Origin: Companilactobacillus nodensis DSM 19682 = JCM 14932 = NBRC 107160
Lineage (GTDB): Bacteria > Bacillota > Bacilli > Lactobacillales > Lactobacillaceae
Direction of reading: 5' to 3'
Assembly: GCF_000615905.1 (NCBI RefSeq)
Contig: NZ_BAMN01000010.1
Location: forward strand, 25,766 to 89,765
Length of the DNA stretch: 64,000 bases
Both the position numbers and the translations under genes were made by a program. Below are positions 1 through 10,694 of the stretch, piece after piece. The notes under the pieces were generated by a model. That model ran no database searches. It was not told the origin of the DNA and saw nothing but the letters and a program-made list of their open reading frames with translations. The number at the start of each line of letters is the position of its first letter. Within the stretch, counting starts at the first letter, position 1.

Positions 1-1782
1 GGCTTTCTTAGATAAGTTAACTACACGACCAAGCGCTTCAACAACTGACTTGAAATCATCATCCAATACATGAGCTTGTAATACCTTGGCAGTATCAATC
101 ATCATAATTGGATCGATAGTTGAACCCGCAGTAACGGCATCAACAATATCATTTCTAACTTCTGTTGTTCCGAGTAATTGACGAACACGGTCAACCATGA
201 ATTGATTGATATCCTTAACATGTGCTGATAAATCTAACTTCTCAGGTACAGTTAAGTTTGCCTTCAAGTAATCTTGCAAATCATTCAAGTTCAATGACCA
301 TTGATACTTGTCAAGAATTCTTACGATACCATAAGCTTGACGACGCAATGCGTATGGATCATTTGAACCACTAGGAATCAAGTCAACTGCATAGAATGTA
401 ACAAGTGAATCGATCTTGTCAGCAATGGCTAAAGTTGCACCAACCTTTGATGCTGGTAAATCACCTTCGGCTGAGATAGGCATGTAGTGTTCCTTAACTG
501 CTGCAGCAACTGCATCATCTTCACCCATCAAGCTAGCATATTTCTCACCCATGACACCTTGTAGTTCTGGGAATTCATCAACCATACTTGTAACAAGGTC
601 GAACTTATAAATATCACTAGCACGGAGAACATCAGTTGTTTCTGTGTCTGATAATCCGAATAACTTAGCTAAGTGTTCAGCAATTTGATGTACACGAGCC
701 ATCTTTTCGTACATAGTACCGATCTTAACGTGGAAGTTAACCGTCTTAAGTTTGTTGACATAATCAGCAATTGACTTCTTTTGGTCTTCTTTATAGAAGA
801 AATCTGCATCTTCCAATCTGGCAACAAGAACTTTTTCGTTACCTTGGATAACGTTCTCGATGTGTTCTGAATTACCGTTTCTAACACCAATGAAGTAAGG
901 TTCTAGCTTACCTTCATGATTTCTAACGTAGAAATATCTTTGGTTATCTTTCATCGAAGTGATCAATACTTCTTCAGGAATCTCCAAGTATTTCTTATCA
1001 AATGAACCATAGAATGTTGTTGGGAATTCAACTAAGTTATTAACTTCTTCAAGCAAATCTGGGTCAACATCGATAACCCAATCTTTGTCATTAGCGATTG
1101 TTTCAATTTGATTAGAGATCAAATCTTTACGTTCTTTGGCATCAACGATAACAAATTGTGAACGTAATTTTTCAACATAGTTTGTAGCTTCGTCGATTTC
1201 AACATCTTCACCTAAGAAACGGTGACCACGTGTCATACGACCAGACTTGATATCCAAGATCTGTAATGGAACTTCTTCATTATTTAATAGTGATACTAAC
1301 CAGTGAATTGGACGGATATATTCAAAGTCATATGAAGCCCAGTGCATTCTAGTTGGGAATGTAAGTGATTTTATAACTTCTGTAATATCAGTTAGAACAT
1401 CTTCAACTTTTTTACCATCTTCATGTTTTTGAATATAAGCATATTCTGTACCCTTCAAATCTTCAAAGAAGATATCATCAGGTGTCATCCCTTGTCCACG
1501 AGCGAACCCTTGGGCAGCTTTGGTCCAATTGCCATCAGCATCTTGAGCAATTTTTTTAGAAGGACCTTTGGCTTTAACATCAATATCAGTTTGCTTTTCA
1601 GCAATATCCTTAATGATGATTGCCAAACGTCTTGGAGTTGAATACTTTTCAATATTTGAGAATGAAATACGGTTTTCTTTGAGGAACTTGGCTGTCTTTT
1701 GTGCTAATTGATTAACACTGTTAGTTACAACGTGAGCAGGCATTTCTTCCAAACCGATTTCTAATAAATAATTTTTAGTCAT
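1..1782 (-). CDS. glyS: Glycine--tRNA ligase beta subunit, partial (C-terminus cut by window edge)
   Basis: Beta subunit of the bacterial alpha2beta2 glycyl-tRNA synthetase, which recognises tRNA-Gly while the alpha subunit forms glycyl-adenylate. The reading frame is open from the ATG at 1780-1782 to the left edge (594 codons). The protein starts with the family-typical [15 protein letters not shown]. Family members are about 690 residues, so roughly the last 100 residues, including most of the anticodon-binding domain, lie outside. The start overlaps the glyQ stop by 8 bp, so the two subunits are translationally coupled and share the upstream T-box leader. Identification is secure from the N-terminal signature and the glyQ neighbour. 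Confidence 0.97.
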   Translation of the reverse strand, partial: MTKNYLLEIGLEEMPAHVVTNSVNQLAQKTAKFLKENRISFSNIEKYSTPRRLAIIIKDIAEKQTDIDVKAKGPSKKIAQDADGNWTKAAQGFARGQGMTPDDIFFEDLKGTEYAYIQKHEDGKKVEDVLTDITEVIKSLTFPTRMHWASYDFEYIRPIHWLVSLLNNEEVPLQILDIKSGRMTRGHRFLGEDVEIDEATNYVEKLRSQFVIVDAKERKDLISNQIETIANDKDWVIDVDPDLLEEVNNLVEFPTTFYGSFDKKYLEIPEEVLITSMKDNQRYFYVRNHEGKLEPYFIGVRNGNSEHIENVIQGNEKVLVARLEDADFFYKEDQKKSIADYVNKLKTVNFHVKIGTMYEKMARVHQIAEHLAKLFGLSDTETTDVLRASDIYKFDLVTSMVDEFPELQGVMGEKYASLMGEDDAVAAAVKEHYMPISAEGDLPASKVGATLAIADKIDSLVTFYAVDLIPSGSNDPYALRRQAYGIVRILDKYQWSLNLNDLQDYLKANLTVPEKLDLSAHVKDINQFMVDRVRQLLGTTEVRNDIVDAVTAGSTIDPIMMIDTAKVLQAHVLDDDFKSVVEALGRVVNLSKKA

Positions 1783-2686
1783 TTTCATTCTCCTTTACTG
1801 CATCGCTATTTGCCAAAAGTGGGAAGCCACGCTTCTTGCGTTCTTCAACAAATGCTTTTGCAACTTTATGTGCCATCTTTCTAATACGTGATAGGAAGGC
1901 AGCTCTTTCGGTAACTGAAACCGCACCACGAGCATCCAACAAATTAAATGTGTGACTGCACTTCAAAATATAATCGTATGCTGGGTGAACTAATCCTAGA
2001 TCCATCAAACGATTAGCTTCTTTTTCATATTCATCAAAGAACTTGAACAACATATCTTGGTTGCTTTCTTCAAATGAGTATTTTGAGTGTTCGTATTCTG
2101 GTTCCTTGAAGATATCGCCGTAAAGCACGCCGTCACCCCATTCAAGATCATAAACTGAGTTAACATCTTGAATATATGAAGCTAAACGTTCAACACCATA
2201 AGTGATTTCACTAGTTACAGGCTTGCAAGCTAGGCCACCAACTTGTTGGAAGTATGTGAATTGAGAAACTTCCATACCGTCAAGCCAAACTTCCCAACCA
2301 ACACCGGCACAACCCATTGATGGGTTCTCCCAGTTATCTTCAACGAAACGAATATCGTGTTCTAGAGGTTCGATACCTAGTGCACGAAGTGAATCCAAGT
2401 AATATTCCTGGATATCCTCTGGAGCTGGTTTCATAACAACTTGGAATTGGTGGTGTTGATATAAACGGTTAGGGTTCTCACCATAACGACCATCAGCTGG
2501 ACGTCTTGATGGTTCAACGTATGCAGCGTTCCAAGGTTCAGGTCCGATTGCACGTAAGAATGTGTATGGACTCATTGTTCCAGCACCCTTTTCAGTATCG
2601 TAAGCTTGCATCAACATGCAGCCCTTATCACCCCAGAACTTCTGAAGTTTCAAAATCATATTTTGTACATTTAATTTTTTTGCCAT
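1775..2686 (-). CDS. glyQ: Glycine--tRNA ligase alpha subunit
   Basis: Catalytic alpha subunit of glycyl-tRNA synthetase, a class II enzyme. The 303-residue length is normal for GlyQ, and sequences such as [21 protein letters not shown] near the N-terminus and [17 protein letters not shown] near the C-terminus are typical of the family. The frame is open to 2716, but the ATG at 2684-2686 is chosen because a strong ribosome site (AAGGGAGA) lies just upstream and [10 protein letters not shown] is the normal beginning. It is the first gene of the glyQ-glyS unit and lies directly below a T-box leader, so expression should respond to uncharged tRNA-Gly. Confidence 0.97.
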   Translation of the reverse strand: MAKKLNVQNMILKLQKFWGDKGCMLMQAYDTEKGAGTMSPYTFLRAIGPEPWNAAYVEPSRRPADGRYGENPNRLYQHHQFQVVMKPAPEDIQEYYLDSLRALGIEPLEHDIRFVEDNWENPSMGCAGVGWEVWLDGMEVSQFTYFQQVGGLACKPVTSEITYGVERLASYIQDVNSVYDLEWGDGVLYGDIFKEPEYEHSKYSFEESNQDMLFKFFDEYEKEANRLMDLGLVHPAYDYILKCSHTFNLLDARGAVSVTERAAFLSRIRKMAHKVAKAFVEERKKRGFPLLANSDAVKENEND

Positions 2687-2714
2687 ATTGTCTCCCTTCG
2701 GGTAAACGGTAAAC

Positions 2715-2895
2715 ACAAAAAATCCCTTGCAAGGTATAGTTATCTACCTAGCAAGGGACGAATGATTTCGCGGTTCCACCCTAATTCAGGACTTTAGTCC
2801 TGCTCTTTTATTCAAAAATTAAATTGTTGCTCGCCATCGAATCTGTAGCGGCTTTCACTATCCCGCATCGCTGTTTTCATAACTTCAATTATAGC
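2715..2895 (-). promoter_or_regulatory. T-box riboswitch leader of glyQS
   Basis: The minus strand upstream of glyQ carries the T-box consensus AGGGTGGAACCGCG (2769-2782). It is followed by a strong intrinsic terminator, with CCCTTGC pairing GCAAGGG and a T-run at 2715-2757. The gene context makes this a tRNA-Gly-sensing leader. A GGC triplet around 2832 is a possible specifier, but I could not fold stem I reliably. Confidence 0.93.
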
Positions 2896-2929
2896 AATTT
2901 AAAAATCATTGTCAATCGTATAAGCCGCG

Positions 2930-3691
2930 CTAAATATGCCACGTCTTCATGTCATCAATAAATTTCTTGCTCTTAGGATAATAGCCGACGGAACCTTCAT
3001 AAATCGAATCAATCGCATGTTGGATCATATCCTTATTGTTCTCTTTGATCTCAATCTTGCCAATTTGATCAAGATTGATCTTAGAAAACAATCTTAAGAA
3101 ATAAACTATCCGTTCAGAAATATGTAATCGGTGAATATCTGCATCAAAGTGCTTCGAACAAATTATTCCACCGAGAATGACTGAAAAATCAAATCTACCT
3201 TCTGTTTCACCACCAACTACACATGAATCCATGTTGGGAGCAACACCGAACACTTGCAACAGATGCATCTGCATGATATCAACGACCACTTGCGCATCGA
3301 AGCCGTTCTCAATATATAGCAATGCCTTAAACAGGCTGCGATACCATTCATCTGGCAACGGATCATCAATAAAAGCATTGTGGAATAGATCAAACAGAAA
3401 TGTTGCATAAGCATTAAGCTCAATGTCCTTAATGATCTCATCAAACTGTTTGATGTTGCTGGCAGAATTAAGATATGACAATCCTTCATCCTTAATTACA
3501 CCACTGTAATCACCGTAAGAAAAAGTAATAACCGATCCCGAGATCTTAGACTTAGACCCTTGAGTTCCTCGAACTAAGAAAGTTTTGAATCCATACTCTT
3601 TGGTCAGAATGGTCACTAAAGCGTCACGTTCTTTGTATCGTTGTCGTCTGACAACTATTCCAAAAAAGTTTGTTGCTGCAGTATGAGCCAA
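2930..3691 (-). CDS. recO: DNA repair protein RecO
   Basis: RecO works with RecF and RecR to load RecA on SSB-coated single-stranded DNA. The protein (253 residues) opens with an OB-fold-like segment (FFGIVVRRQRYKERDALVTIL, then FLVRGTQG) followed by a helical domain, as expected. The start codon appears to be TTG (3689-3691), one base after the era stop, so it is probably translated by coupling to era. No ATG lies at a better position. The location right after era and before the glyQS leader is the usual arrangement in lactobacilli. Confidence 0.93.
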   Translation of the reverse strand: MAHTAATNFFGIVVRRQRYKERDALVTILTKEYGFKTFLVRGTQGSKSKISGSVITFSYGDYSGVIKDEGLSYLNSASNIKQFDEIIKDIELNAYATFLFDLFHNAFIDDPLPDEWYRSLFKALLYIENGFDAQVVVDIMQMHLLQVFGVAPNMDSCVVGGETEGRFDFSVILGGIICSKHFDADIHRLHISERIVYFLRLFSKINLDQIGKIEIKENNKDMIQHAIDSIYEGSVGYYPKSKKFIDDMKTWHI

Positions 3692-4603
3692 CTATTTAAT
3701 ATCCTTAACCGAATATCCGGCTTGAGTTAGGAACAATGGATCATCACGCCAATTTTTCTTAACTCTGACCCAAAGCTTCAAGTTGATCTTCTCACCAAGT
3801 AAATGTTCGATCTTAATACGTGAACCGATACCAATGTTCTTCAACATGCTGCCGCCCTTACCAATAACGATCGGCTTCTGGCTATCACGTTCAACATAGA
3901 TACTTGCCTCAACCTGTAACTTGCCGGCTGCAGTACGTTGATTCATTGATTCAACGATAACGGCAATTGAATGAGGAATCTCATCACGTGTATCTTCAAG
4001 AATCTTCTCACGGATCAATTCACCAACAATGAAGTATTCAGGGTGATCAGTGATTTGGTCGTCATCGTAATATTGAGGTCCGATTGGCAATGCCTTAGTC
4101 AAGGCATCGATCATTTCGTCAACATTATTACCATCAGTAGCACTGATAGGAATAACTTCTGCGAAGTCCATCAATTCAGAGTATTCACTGATCTGTGGTG
4201 CCATTTCGTCTGGATTGATCAAATCGATCTTGTTAAGAATCAAGAATACTGGTGCTTTAACATTCTTCAATTCATCAATGATAAATTTGTCACCAGGGCC
4301 AGCACTTTGTCCAGCTTCTGTCATGAATAATACAGCGTCGACTTCTTTAAGAGCTGAGATAGCTGCCTTATCCATATATTGATCCAAACCATTGTGTGGC
4401 TTGTGAATACCAGGTGTATCCAAGAAGATGATTTGGCGATCATCATCAGTATAGATACCTTGAATCTTGTTTCTAGTTGTTTGAGCCTTTGGTGAAGTAA
4501 TCGCAATTTGTTCCTTGATGATGCGATTCATAAATGTTGACTTACCAACATTTGGACGTCCTACAATTGCGACGAATCCTGAACGAAAGTTTTTGTTATC
4601 CAT
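3692..4603 (-). CDS. era: GTPase Era
   Basis: Essential Ras-like GTPase that binds the 3' end of 16S rRNA and promotes 30S assembly. The G1 loop GRPNVGKS is near residues 16-23, G3 is DTPG, G4 is NKID, and the C-terminal KH domain contains [11 protein letters not shown]. The length of 303 residues is standard. The gene lies between cdd (2-base gap) and recO (abutting) in a tightly packed block that starts at phoH. All GTPase motifs are intact. Confidence 0.98.
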   Translation of the reverse strand: MDNKNFRSGFVAIVGRPNVGKSTFMNRIIKEQIAITSPKAQTTRNKIQGIYTDDDRQIIFLDTPGIHKPHNGLDQYMDKAAISALKEVDAVLFMTEAGQSAGPGDKFIIDELKNVKAPVFLILNKIDLINPDEMAPQISEYSELMDFAEVIPISATDGNNVDEMIDALTKALPIGPQYYDDDQITDHPEYFIVGELIREKILEDTRDEIPHSIAVIVESMNQRTAAGKLQVEASIYVERDSQKPIVIGKGGSMLKNIGIGSRIKIEHLLGEKINLKLWVRVKKNWRDDPLFLTQAGYSVKDIK

Positions 4604-4605
4604 AA

Positions 4606-5007
4606 TTAATCCATATCCTTATCACTGAATGCCAGTGGCAAAATTTCTTTGAACGTAAATTCTTTATATTGATTAGTATTGTTAGCCAAGAACACAGTTG
4701 CATCGGCTTTCATAAATTCACTCATAACCTGGCGGCAAGCACCGCAAGGCTTAGACATTTCTGAAGTTCCGTTGACGATTGCTATAGCCTTGATTTCCTT
4801 AGCACCTTCAGACACAGACTTGAAGATAGCTGTTCTTTCAGCACAATTGGTTAATCCATAAGAGGCATTCTCAATATTGCCCCCATCATAGATATTGCCA
4901 TCATCACATAATATCGCTGCACCAACTGTGTAATTAGAATAAGGTGCATACGCGTGATCCATTGCCTTGAATGCCATATCAAATAATTCTTGTTCATTAA
5001 TTTCCAC
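4606..5007 (-). CDS. cdd: Cytidine deaminase
   Basis: Hydrolyses cytidine and deoxycytidine to uridine and deoxyuridine in pyrimidine salvage. The homotetrameric-class length (133 residues) and the zinc-site motifs are present: NCAERTAIF (zinc Cys and catalytic Glu) and PCGACRQV (two zinc Cys). The substrate-binding GNIENASYG segment is also visible. It sits between ybeY and era, which is its common position in Bacilli. No sign of damage. Confidence 0.97.
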   Translation of the reverse strand: MEINEQELFDMAFKAMDHAYAPYSNYTVGAAILCDDGNIYDGGNIENASYGLTNCAERTAIFKSVSEGAKEIKAIAIVNGTSEMSKPCGACRQVMSEFMKADATVFLANNTNQYKEFTFKEILPLAFSDKDMD

Positions 5008-5030
5008 TAGCCCAGTCTCCTATTTAAATA

Positions 5031-5501
5031 CTATTTTTTCAAACCATAAGCGCTGAGAATTTTTTCTTGCAAACCAATCATGACTTTTTCATCCTCTGGC
5101 TTGATGTGGTCATAGCCATTAAGATGCAAAATTCCATGAACGATAGTATAGCCTAATTCACGATCAAATGAATGCTCATAATACTTGGCGTGTTCGTCAA
5201 CGATTTCAACACTGATGAATAAGTCACCCAAGTCGAGTGGCAAATCAGGAATTTGTGCTTCCAAATAATCAAGTGAATCTTCACCATCATTGATAGCAAA
5301 ACTGATAACGTCAGTTGCTCTATCAGTATCACGGTATTCTTTGTTGATCTCATGAATCTTATCTTTTGTAACAAAGTGGATCGACAATTGAGTATTGTCT
5401 TTTAGCTCCAATTTATTAAAGGTAAAACTCACAATATCATTGACCCAATCCTCACGTGCTTGATCAATTAAATTATCATCATTAAAAATTTCTAAATCCA
5501 T
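5031..5501 (-). CDS. ybeY: Endoribonuclease YbeY (rRNA maturation factor)
   Basis: Metal-dependent single-strand endoribonuclease needed for 16S rRNA 3' maturation and 70S quality control. The signature zinc motif HGILHLNGYDH lies near the C-terminus, preceded by the conserved TDVISFA segment. I take the ATG at 5499-5501 (MDLEIFNDDN) because a GGGGA ribosome site precedes it. A second ATG at 5511-5513 overlaps the phoH stop (TAATG) and would add four residues. It is coupled to phoH upstream and followed by cdd. Confidence 0.95.
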   Translation of the reverse strand: MDLEIFNDDNLIDQAREDWVNDIVSFTFNKLELKDNTQLSIHFVTKDKIHEINKEYRDTDRATDVISFAINDGEDSLDYLEAQIPDLPLDLGDLFISVEIVDEHAKYYEHSFDRELGYTIVHGILHLNGYDHIKPEDEKVMIGLQEKILSAYGLKK

Positions 5502-5512
5502 GTTAGTCCCCA

Positions 5513-6499
5513 TTACTTTTCAATTTTGTCAGAATCATCATACGCGTCAATAATCTCCGCAACAACCGGATGTCTTACAACATCGGCTGATGTGAAATCA
5601 ACGAACTGAATGTGTGGCAAATTCTTTAAGATCTTTTGTGCTTGAACCAGACCACTTCGTGCATTACGAGGTAAGTCAATTTGAGAAATATCACCATTTA
5701 CGATCATCTTTGAATCGAATCCCAAACGAGTTAAGAACATCTTCATCTGTTCTCTAGTCGTATTCTGAGCCTCATCAAGTATAACAAACGATTCGTCCAG
5801 TGTACGACCCCTCATATAAGCTAGTGGAGCAATTTCGATCACACCACGTTCAATTAGTCGTCCTGTGTGATCAGAGCCTATAATAGCGTATAAAGCGTCA
5901 TAGATAGGACGTAAATATGGATCAACTTTTTCTTTCAAGTCACCTGGCAAGAATCCCAGACTTTCACCAGCTTCAACCGCGGGTCTCGTCAAAACGATAC
6001 GTTTGACAGTACCTTTCTTCAAAGCCGCAACTGCCATAACAACAGCTAGATACGTCTTACCAGTACCGGCAGGTCCGATACCGAATGTAATATCGTTGTG
6101 ATTAATGGCGTTGATGTACTGCCTTTGACCAAAGTTTCTCACTCGAACAGGTTTACCACTGAAGTCCCTGATCAACTCAGTCTTGTACAAATCTTCAAAG
6201 TAATCTAACGTTCCACGTTCAACCATCTTCATACCGCTGACGATGTCGGCTGAACCTAACCCAATGCCGCTCTCGATCAGTTTGACCAGCTTAACGACCA
6301 ATGTGTAGGCTTTGTTGACATTATCTTCATCACCAGTAATATCAAGTTCTTCTCCGAAAGCATGAACCTTGACGTCCATCCCCTCTTCGATCAACTTCAG
6401 ATTGCTATCATTAACACCAAAAAGACTGACTGCATCTTGTGGATTCTTAATATGAATGCTCTTTTTAAATTGCTCTTTGTTTTCTGCCAATAAACACAC
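5513..6499 (-). CDS. phoH: PhoH-family ATPase
   Basis: Cytoplasmic P-loop ATPase of the PhoH/YbeZ family, associated with RNA metabolism and commonly encoded beside ybeY. Walker A is GPAGTGKTYLA near the middle and the Walker B/DEAQN motif is VILDEAQN. There is a KH-like N-terminal part and the protein is 328 residues. The start appears to be GTG at 6497-6499, five bases after a GGAGG ribosome site. It is probably the first gene of the phoH-ybeY-cdd-era-recO unit. The precise biochemical role of the family is not well settled. Confidence 0.95.
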   Translation of the reverse strand: MCLLAENKEQFKKSIHIKNPQDAVSLFGVNDSNLKLIEEGMDVKVHAFGEELDITGDEDNVNKAYTLVVKLVKLIESGIGLGSADIVSGMKMVERGTLDYFEDLYKTELIRDFSGKPVRVRNFGQRQYINAINHNDITFGIGPAGTGKTYLAVVMAVAALKKGTVKRIVLTRPAVEAGESLGFLPGDLKEKVDPYLRPIYDALYAIIGSDHTGRLIERGVIEIAPLAYMRGRTLDESFVILDEAQNTTREQMKMFLTRLGFDSKMIVNGDISQIDLPRNARSGLVQAQKILKNLPHIQFVDFTSADVVRHPVVAEIIDAYDDSDKIEK

Positions 6500-6548
6500 A
6501 TCCTCCTATTATTACTTGAATGATAGCACACGAATGTAAATTTTTCGT

Positions 6549-6583
6549 AAAAAAAAGGTTAAAACATAAAATGTTTTAACCTT
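6549..6583 (-). terminator. Intrinsic terminator after rpsU
   Basis: AAGGTTAAAACAT pairs perfectly with ATGTTTTAACCTT around a short loop, followed on the minus strand by a run of eight T. It begins 8 bp after the rpsU stop. Confidence 0.9.
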
Positions 6584-6590
6584 AATCTTA

Positions 6591-6773
6591 TTAACGACGT
6601 TTCTTGTTACGCTTACGAGCGGCCTCTGATTTTAACTTTTTCTTAACACTAGGCTTTTCGTAGAACTCGCGTTTTCTATATTCTTGAAGTGTACCACTTT
6701 TTGAAACAGAACGTTTAAAACGACGAAGAGCATCATCGAGCGACTCATTTTCATGAACGACAGTTTTTGACAT
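6591..6773 (-). CDS. rpsU: 30S ribosomal protein S21
   Basis: Small basic ribosomal protein of the 30S subunit (60 residues). It has the family signature [14 protein letters not shown] and a lysine/arginine-rich tail ending KRNKKRR. The ATG at 6771-6773 has a GGAGGG ribosome site, so a longer in-frame extension to 6821 is rejected. It is transcribed alone, with its own terminator immediately downstream, just before the phoH operon. Confidence 0.97.
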   Translation of the reverse strand: MSKTVVHENESLDDALRRFKRSVSKSGTLQEYRKREFYEKPSVKKKLKSEAARKRNKKRR

Positions 6774-6895
6774 ATGATATCCCTCCTTCCGCTTTATACG
6801 TAACTGCTCTATTTCTTTCACAGCTCATATGTTATTATAACAAAAAGAGTTCAATGTTCAAACATTTTTCGATATTTTTTTTAGGAGGAATTATT

Positions 6896-7717
6896 ATGAC
6901 TCAAAAAATAGATGTTTTTGCTTTATCAGATTCCGCTGGAGAGACCGCTGTACGTGTTGCTAACGCTGCGTTTGCACAGTTTCCAGATATAGAAACTGTC
7001 TATACAAAATATCCGTTTGTAAAAAATGATAAGCACTTAACTGAGATACTGGAACTTGCCAAACAAAAAAAGGCAATTGTTTTGCACACAATTGTATCAA
7101 AAGAACTCTGCAATATCATCAATGGCTTTTGTCAAGGCAACGGATTGACCTACTATGATATCCTAAATCCTATCATTGGAACATTCTCACAAATGGTTCA
7201 CCAAGAACCACTCCGTAAGAAGGGTATCATTCATAACTTGGACGATGAATACTTCGACATGATCTCTGCGATGGAATTCACCGTTTCAAATGATGATGGA
7301 CAAAACCCTAAGGGATTGCTTGAAGCTGACTTAGTCCTACTAGGCATTTCTAGAACTTCTAAGACACCTTTGTCACTCTACCTAGCCAATCGTAACATCA
7401 AGGTAGCAAACCTTCCTATCGTCCCTACAGCTACAATTCCTGATGAACTGTGGCACGTAGATAAATCCAAGATCGTTGGATTAACAAATGATATGAACGT
7501 TCTATTAAAGATTCGTCGTCAAAGAATGATCGCCTACGGACTTGATCCTGACACGACCTATTCCGAAGAGGGAGAAATCAAAAAAGAACTAGATTACTCC
7601 AATGAATTATATGCTAAACTCGGTTGTCCTGTAATCAATACGGCTGATCGTTCAATTGAAGAGACAGCAGCACTGATAATGGAAAAACTACAAATTAATG
7701 GTTATAAAAGAGGCTAA
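6896..7717 (+). CDS. Pyruvate, phosphate dikinase regulatory protein (PSRP/YdiA/YqfL family)
   Basis: Bifunctional serine/threonine kinase and phosphorylase that switches PPDK or PEP synthase off and on in an ADP/Pi-dependent way. The family P-loop GISRTSKTPLSLYLA is near residue 150, and the N-terminus starts MTQKIDVFALSDSAGETA, as in the family. ATG 6896 follows a perfect AGGAGG; the frame extends upstream but without a ribosome site. Length is 273 residues. It is divergent from rpsU. The target dikinase is not in this window, so the substrate is inferred only from the family. Confidence 0.9.
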   Translation: MTQKIDVFALSDSAGETAVRVANAAFAQFPDIETVYTKYPFVKNDKHLTEILELAKQKKAIVLHTIVSKELCNIINGFCQGNGLTYYDILNPIIGTFSQMVHQEPLRKKGIIHNLDDEYFDMISAMEFTVSNDDGQNPKGLLEADLVLLGISRTSKTPLSLYLANRNIKVANLPIVPTATIPDELWHVDKSKIVGLTNDMNVLLKIRRQRMIAYGLDPDTTYSEEGEIKKELDYSNELYAKLGCPVINTADRSIEETAALIMEKLQINGYKRG

Positions 7718-7736
7718 TCCTTATGGATTAGCCTTT
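7708..7736. terminator. Bidirectional terminator between PSRP gene and nfo
   Basis: GGCTAATCC and GGATTAGCC form a 9-bp stem with a 4-base loop, with T-rich sequence on both sides. It overlaps the 3' ends of the two convergent genes. Confidence 0.8.
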
Positions 7737-8623
7737 ATTAGTCTATTCTTCATTTCTGGATCAAATTTCTGTTCACGCAACATATCGATTTCGGCCTTGA
7801 AAGGTGCGATCCCCTTCTTGTCGTTTTCATCACGCTTAACGTAAGGAGTCTCCATGATCTTAGGGATGTCCTCAAGCTGTGGATGGTGTGCAACATAATT
7901 CAAAGCATCGAATCCAATCGTACCAAAGCCAATATCATCGTGACGATCTTTGTGTGATCCACGTTCATTCTTCGAGTCATTCAGATGGATCACTGACAAT
8001 CTATCGAGACCAACAATGTGATCAAATTCATTCAGGACACCATCGAAGTCGTTTTTAACATCATAACCTGCATCACTCATGTGGCAAGTGTCCATTGTAA
8101 CTGATAACTTATCGTTATTCTGACAATGATCAAAAATATAAGCTAGTTGCTCGAAGTTGATTCCAACTTCTGTACCTTTACCAGCCATCGTTTCGATTGC
8201 GACACTGACCTTTTGATCAGGCAAGATTGCTTTGTCCAATGATTGAGCAATTTGTAGAAGTGCCTTCTCAGGTCCTTGATTCAAATGTGCACCCGGGTGA
8301 AAACTGATAGCTTCGATTCCTAAGGCATCAGCACGTTCAAACTCATCATGCATAAAAGAGATTCCAAAAGGTAGTTTCTCCGGTTTAACAGTGTTCCCAA
8401 GATTTACAATATAAGGTGCATGACCAATAACATGGTCAATGCCATACAACTCAAGTAGACGCTTGCCTTCAGGAATATTCATTTCTGAAACATCCTTACG
8501 ACGAGTGTTCTGCGGTGCACCTGTAAAAATCATCATAGCATTGGCACCATAAATGTGTGCTTCTTTAGCTGAACCCGCCAACATGCTTGGTGCTTTCATT
8601 GCAACATGTGATCCGATTATCAT
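7721..8623 (-). CDS. nfo: Endonuclease IV (AP endonuclease)
   Basis: Class II AP endonuclease of base-excision repair, a TIM barrel with a three-zinc centre. The metal-ligand segments are all visible: SFHPGAH, IETMAGKGTEVG, VTMDTCH and HLNDSKNERGSHKDRHD. Length is 300 residues. ATG 8621-8623 is preferred over an adjacent upstream TTG because of the AGAGGG ribosome site. It converges with the PSRP gene across a shared terminator and lies downstream of a YitT-type gene. Confidence 0.96.
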   Translation of the reverse strand: MIIGSHVAMKAPSMLAGSAKEAHIYGANAMMIFTGAPQNTRRKDVSEMNIPEGKRLLELYGIDHVIGHAPYIVNLGNTVKPEKLPFGISFMHDEFERADALGIEAISFHPGAHLNQGPEKALLQIAQSLDKAILPDQKVSVAIETMAGKGTEVGINFEQLAYIFDHCQNNDKLSVTMDTCHMSDAGYDVKNDFDGVLNEFDHIVGLDRLSVIHLNDSKNERGSHKDRHDDIGFGTIGFDALNYVAHHPQLEDIPKIMETPYVKRDENDKKGIAPFKAEIDMLREQKFDPEMKNRLIKANP

Positions 8624-8640
8624 CAAAATAACCCTCTCTT

Positions 8641-9520
8641 CTAATAGATATGTTTCTGATAGAACCTACCTAATATCTTAACAGTATCGGTGACACTAAC
8701 AAAGGCATGTGGATCTGATAATGTCATAGCTGTCTCCAGGTCATTCAATTCAGCACGAGAAATGACAGTGAACAAGATAGTCTTCTCCTCATGCTTGAAG
8801 GCACCTTCAGCATCATGAACGATGGTAATACCACGACGCATCTCACTTTGAATTTCTTTAATGACATATTTTGGCTTCGATGTAACGATCATAACTTGAA
8901 GTTTTTGATCCTTGTTATAGATCATATCAATAACTTGGCCATTTATAAAAAATACTTATAGCACTGTATAAGGCGTGTACCCAGCCGAACAAGAAGCCCG
9001 CGCAGGCAATGATAAACAGATTAAACATAATGTTAATCGTTCCAACACTCTTACCAGTTTTTTTACGTAAAATAATACCAACAATATCTATTCCACCAGT
9101 TGAAATTCCATTACGCAATGCCATACCTGTACCAAAACCATTGGCGACCGCACCAAAAATAGCGCAGACCAATGGATCAGCTGTTATTTTAGCGGTTGGG
9201 AAGAAATGCATCATCAATGATGCAAAGGCTACGGCAATAATTGTGAAAACCGTAAAATTATGGTCGATCTTCCTCCAAGCCAAAACAAACAGCGGTGCAT
9301 TAAACGCAAAGTACATTACCGCAGTTGAAATATGGAATGGGAACCAGCGCTCACTAATAGTTGAGATCAACTGAGCGGCACCAGTTACACCTGAACCGTA
9401 TATTCCTCCGGGTGTCCAAAACATATTAACCGCGATCGATACTGCAATTGAATATAGAAACGCAACTGATATTTTGGATAAGTTCTGATGTCTTTCAATC
9501 AGCTTATCTATTTCATCCAT
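8641..9520 (-). pseudogene. YitT-family membrane protein (DUF161 + DUF2179), single-base frameshift
   Basis: Two adjoining frames, 9520-8927 and 8925-8641, together make one YitT-family protein of about 292 residues: five or so membrane segments followed by the soluble DUF2179-like domain (VMIVTSKPKYVIKEIQSEMRRG and so on). The break lies in a run of six A/T at 8947-8952. With five bases the frame reads SIFINGQVIDMIYN straight into the second half. The ATG at 9518-9520 has a GGAG ribosome site. Either a sequencing error, a true mutation or slippage at the homopolymer; the rest of both halves is well preserved. The molecular role of the family is unknown. Confidence 0.85.
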
Positions 9521-9583
9521 TTAAATTACTCCTAATAACGAATTTACCCTAATTATATTAGCACAAATCGATATTAAATCAGC

Positions 9584-10102
9584 TTAATTCCAATGTTTTT
9601 CGATGAAATCTGCTCTTCCACCGCTTTCTTCCAATTCGTATCTTGCCGGATTCTTCTTATAAAACTCTTGGTGATATTCATCGGCAGCATAAAATGGTTC
9701 AACTGGAAGAATTTCAGTAACAATTGGATCATCGAATTTTTCCGCGTCAGCTAGGGCTTTTTTAGACTCTTCAGCAATAGTTTTTTCAGAATCATCTCCG
9801 TAATAAATTACAGGACGGTAATTGTCCCCACGGTCTTGGAATTGGCCACCAGCATCGGTTGGGTCAGTAACTTGCCAATAAGTATCGACAAGTTGTCTAT
9901 ATGAAACTTTGTCAGCATCATAAGTTATTTCAACAGCTTCCGTATGTCCAGTTGTACCCGTGCAAACTTGTTCATATGTGGGATTGGGAACATGACCACC
10001 TGTGAAACCAGAAACAACTTTAATGATTCCAGGCTGTTCGTCAAATGGTTTAACCATGCACCAAAAACAACCTCCAGCAAATACAGCTTTTTTCTCGTTC
10101 AT
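9584..10102 (-). CDS. msrA: Peptide methionine sulfoxide reductase A
   Basis: Reduces the S-epimer of methionine sulfoxide in proteins using thioredoxin. The catalytic GGCFWC motif is at residues 10-15 and the protein is 172 residues, normal for MsrA. The start overlaps the msrB stop as TAATG, so the pair is translationally coupled, with msrB first. Together they repair both methionine sulfoxide diastereomers. Confidence 0.97.
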   Translation of the reverse strand: MNEKKAVFAGGCFWCMVKPFDEQPGIIKVVSGFTGGHVPNPTYEQVCTGTTGHTEAVEITYDADKVSYRQLVDTYWQVTDPTDAGGQFQDRGDNYRPVIYYGDDSEKTIAEESKKALADAEKFDDPIVTEILPVEPFYAADEYHQEFYKKNPARYELEESGGRADFIEKHWN

Positions 10103-10542
10103 TATTTATTCCCCTCTTCAACATATTTCTTATAATCTGAATAACCCTTTTCGTCCATCTCTTCATATGGGATAAACTTCAAGGCAGCTGAATTGATACA
10201 ATATCTCAATCCACCAAGTTCTTGGGGACCATCATTAAAGACATGGCCAAGATGCGAACCAGCATCCCCACTAGTTACTTCAGTACGTTCATGTCCCGTT
10301 CTCAAATCAGTGCTTTCTTTAAGTTGTGTGATAGGTTGACTAAATGATGGCCAACCACAACCTGCATCGAATTTATGAGCTGATGAAAACAAGGGTTCAC
10401 CACTTGCAATATCAACATAGATACCCTTTTTATAAAAATCATCATATTCACCAGTAAATGGCATTTCGGTTCCACGATTTTGAGTTACATCTAATTGTTC
10501 ATCAGTTAGACCCTCAAGATTCTTCTTGTATTCCTTCTCCAA
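10102..10542 (-). CDS. msrB: Peptide methionine-(R)-S-oxide reductase B
   Basis: Reduces the R-epimer of methionine sulfoxide. Family motifs [17 protein letters not shown] and the catalytic [11 protein letters not shown] are intact; length is 146 residues. It is the first gene of the msrB-msrA pair. A ribosome site (TAGGAGTGA) precedes the ATG. The gene begins about 95 bp below the terminator repeat that closes the toxin-antitoxin locus. Confidence 0.97.
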   Translation of the reverse strand: MEKEYKKNLEGLTDEQLDVTQNRGTEMPFTGEYDDFYKKGIYVDIASGEPLFSSAHKFDAGCGWPSFSQPITQLKESTDLRTGHERTEVTSGDAGSHLGHVFNDGPQELGGLRYCINSAALKFIPYEEMDEKGYSDYKKYVEEGNK

Positions 10543-10637
10543 TTAAATCACTCCTAGTCATAGCGTATGTCTATAAGTATACGCAACTTATAAACCATTT
10601 CTAGAAAATTGCTCATAAAAATTAAAATCAAATTAGT

Positions 10638-10694
10638 AAAAAAAGCGCCACAGAATTGTTCATTCTGCAGCGTCTTTAATTTATTATTAATTTA
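10638..10694 (-). repeat. Terminator repeat, copy 1 (after mazF)
   Basis: Hairpin terminator for the minus strand (CAGAAT/ATTCTG core, outer GCG/CGC pairs, T-run). Bases 10645-10694 match 11397-11446 at 49 of 50 positions, and the match includes the stop codon of the gene on each side. Confidence 0.92.

Noticed and set aside
2506..2712. Open frames antisense to glyQ, recO, era, aspS, relA and other genes
   Set aside because: They lie entirely opposite strongly conserved genes, lack ribosome sites and give low-complexity or basic nonsense peptides.
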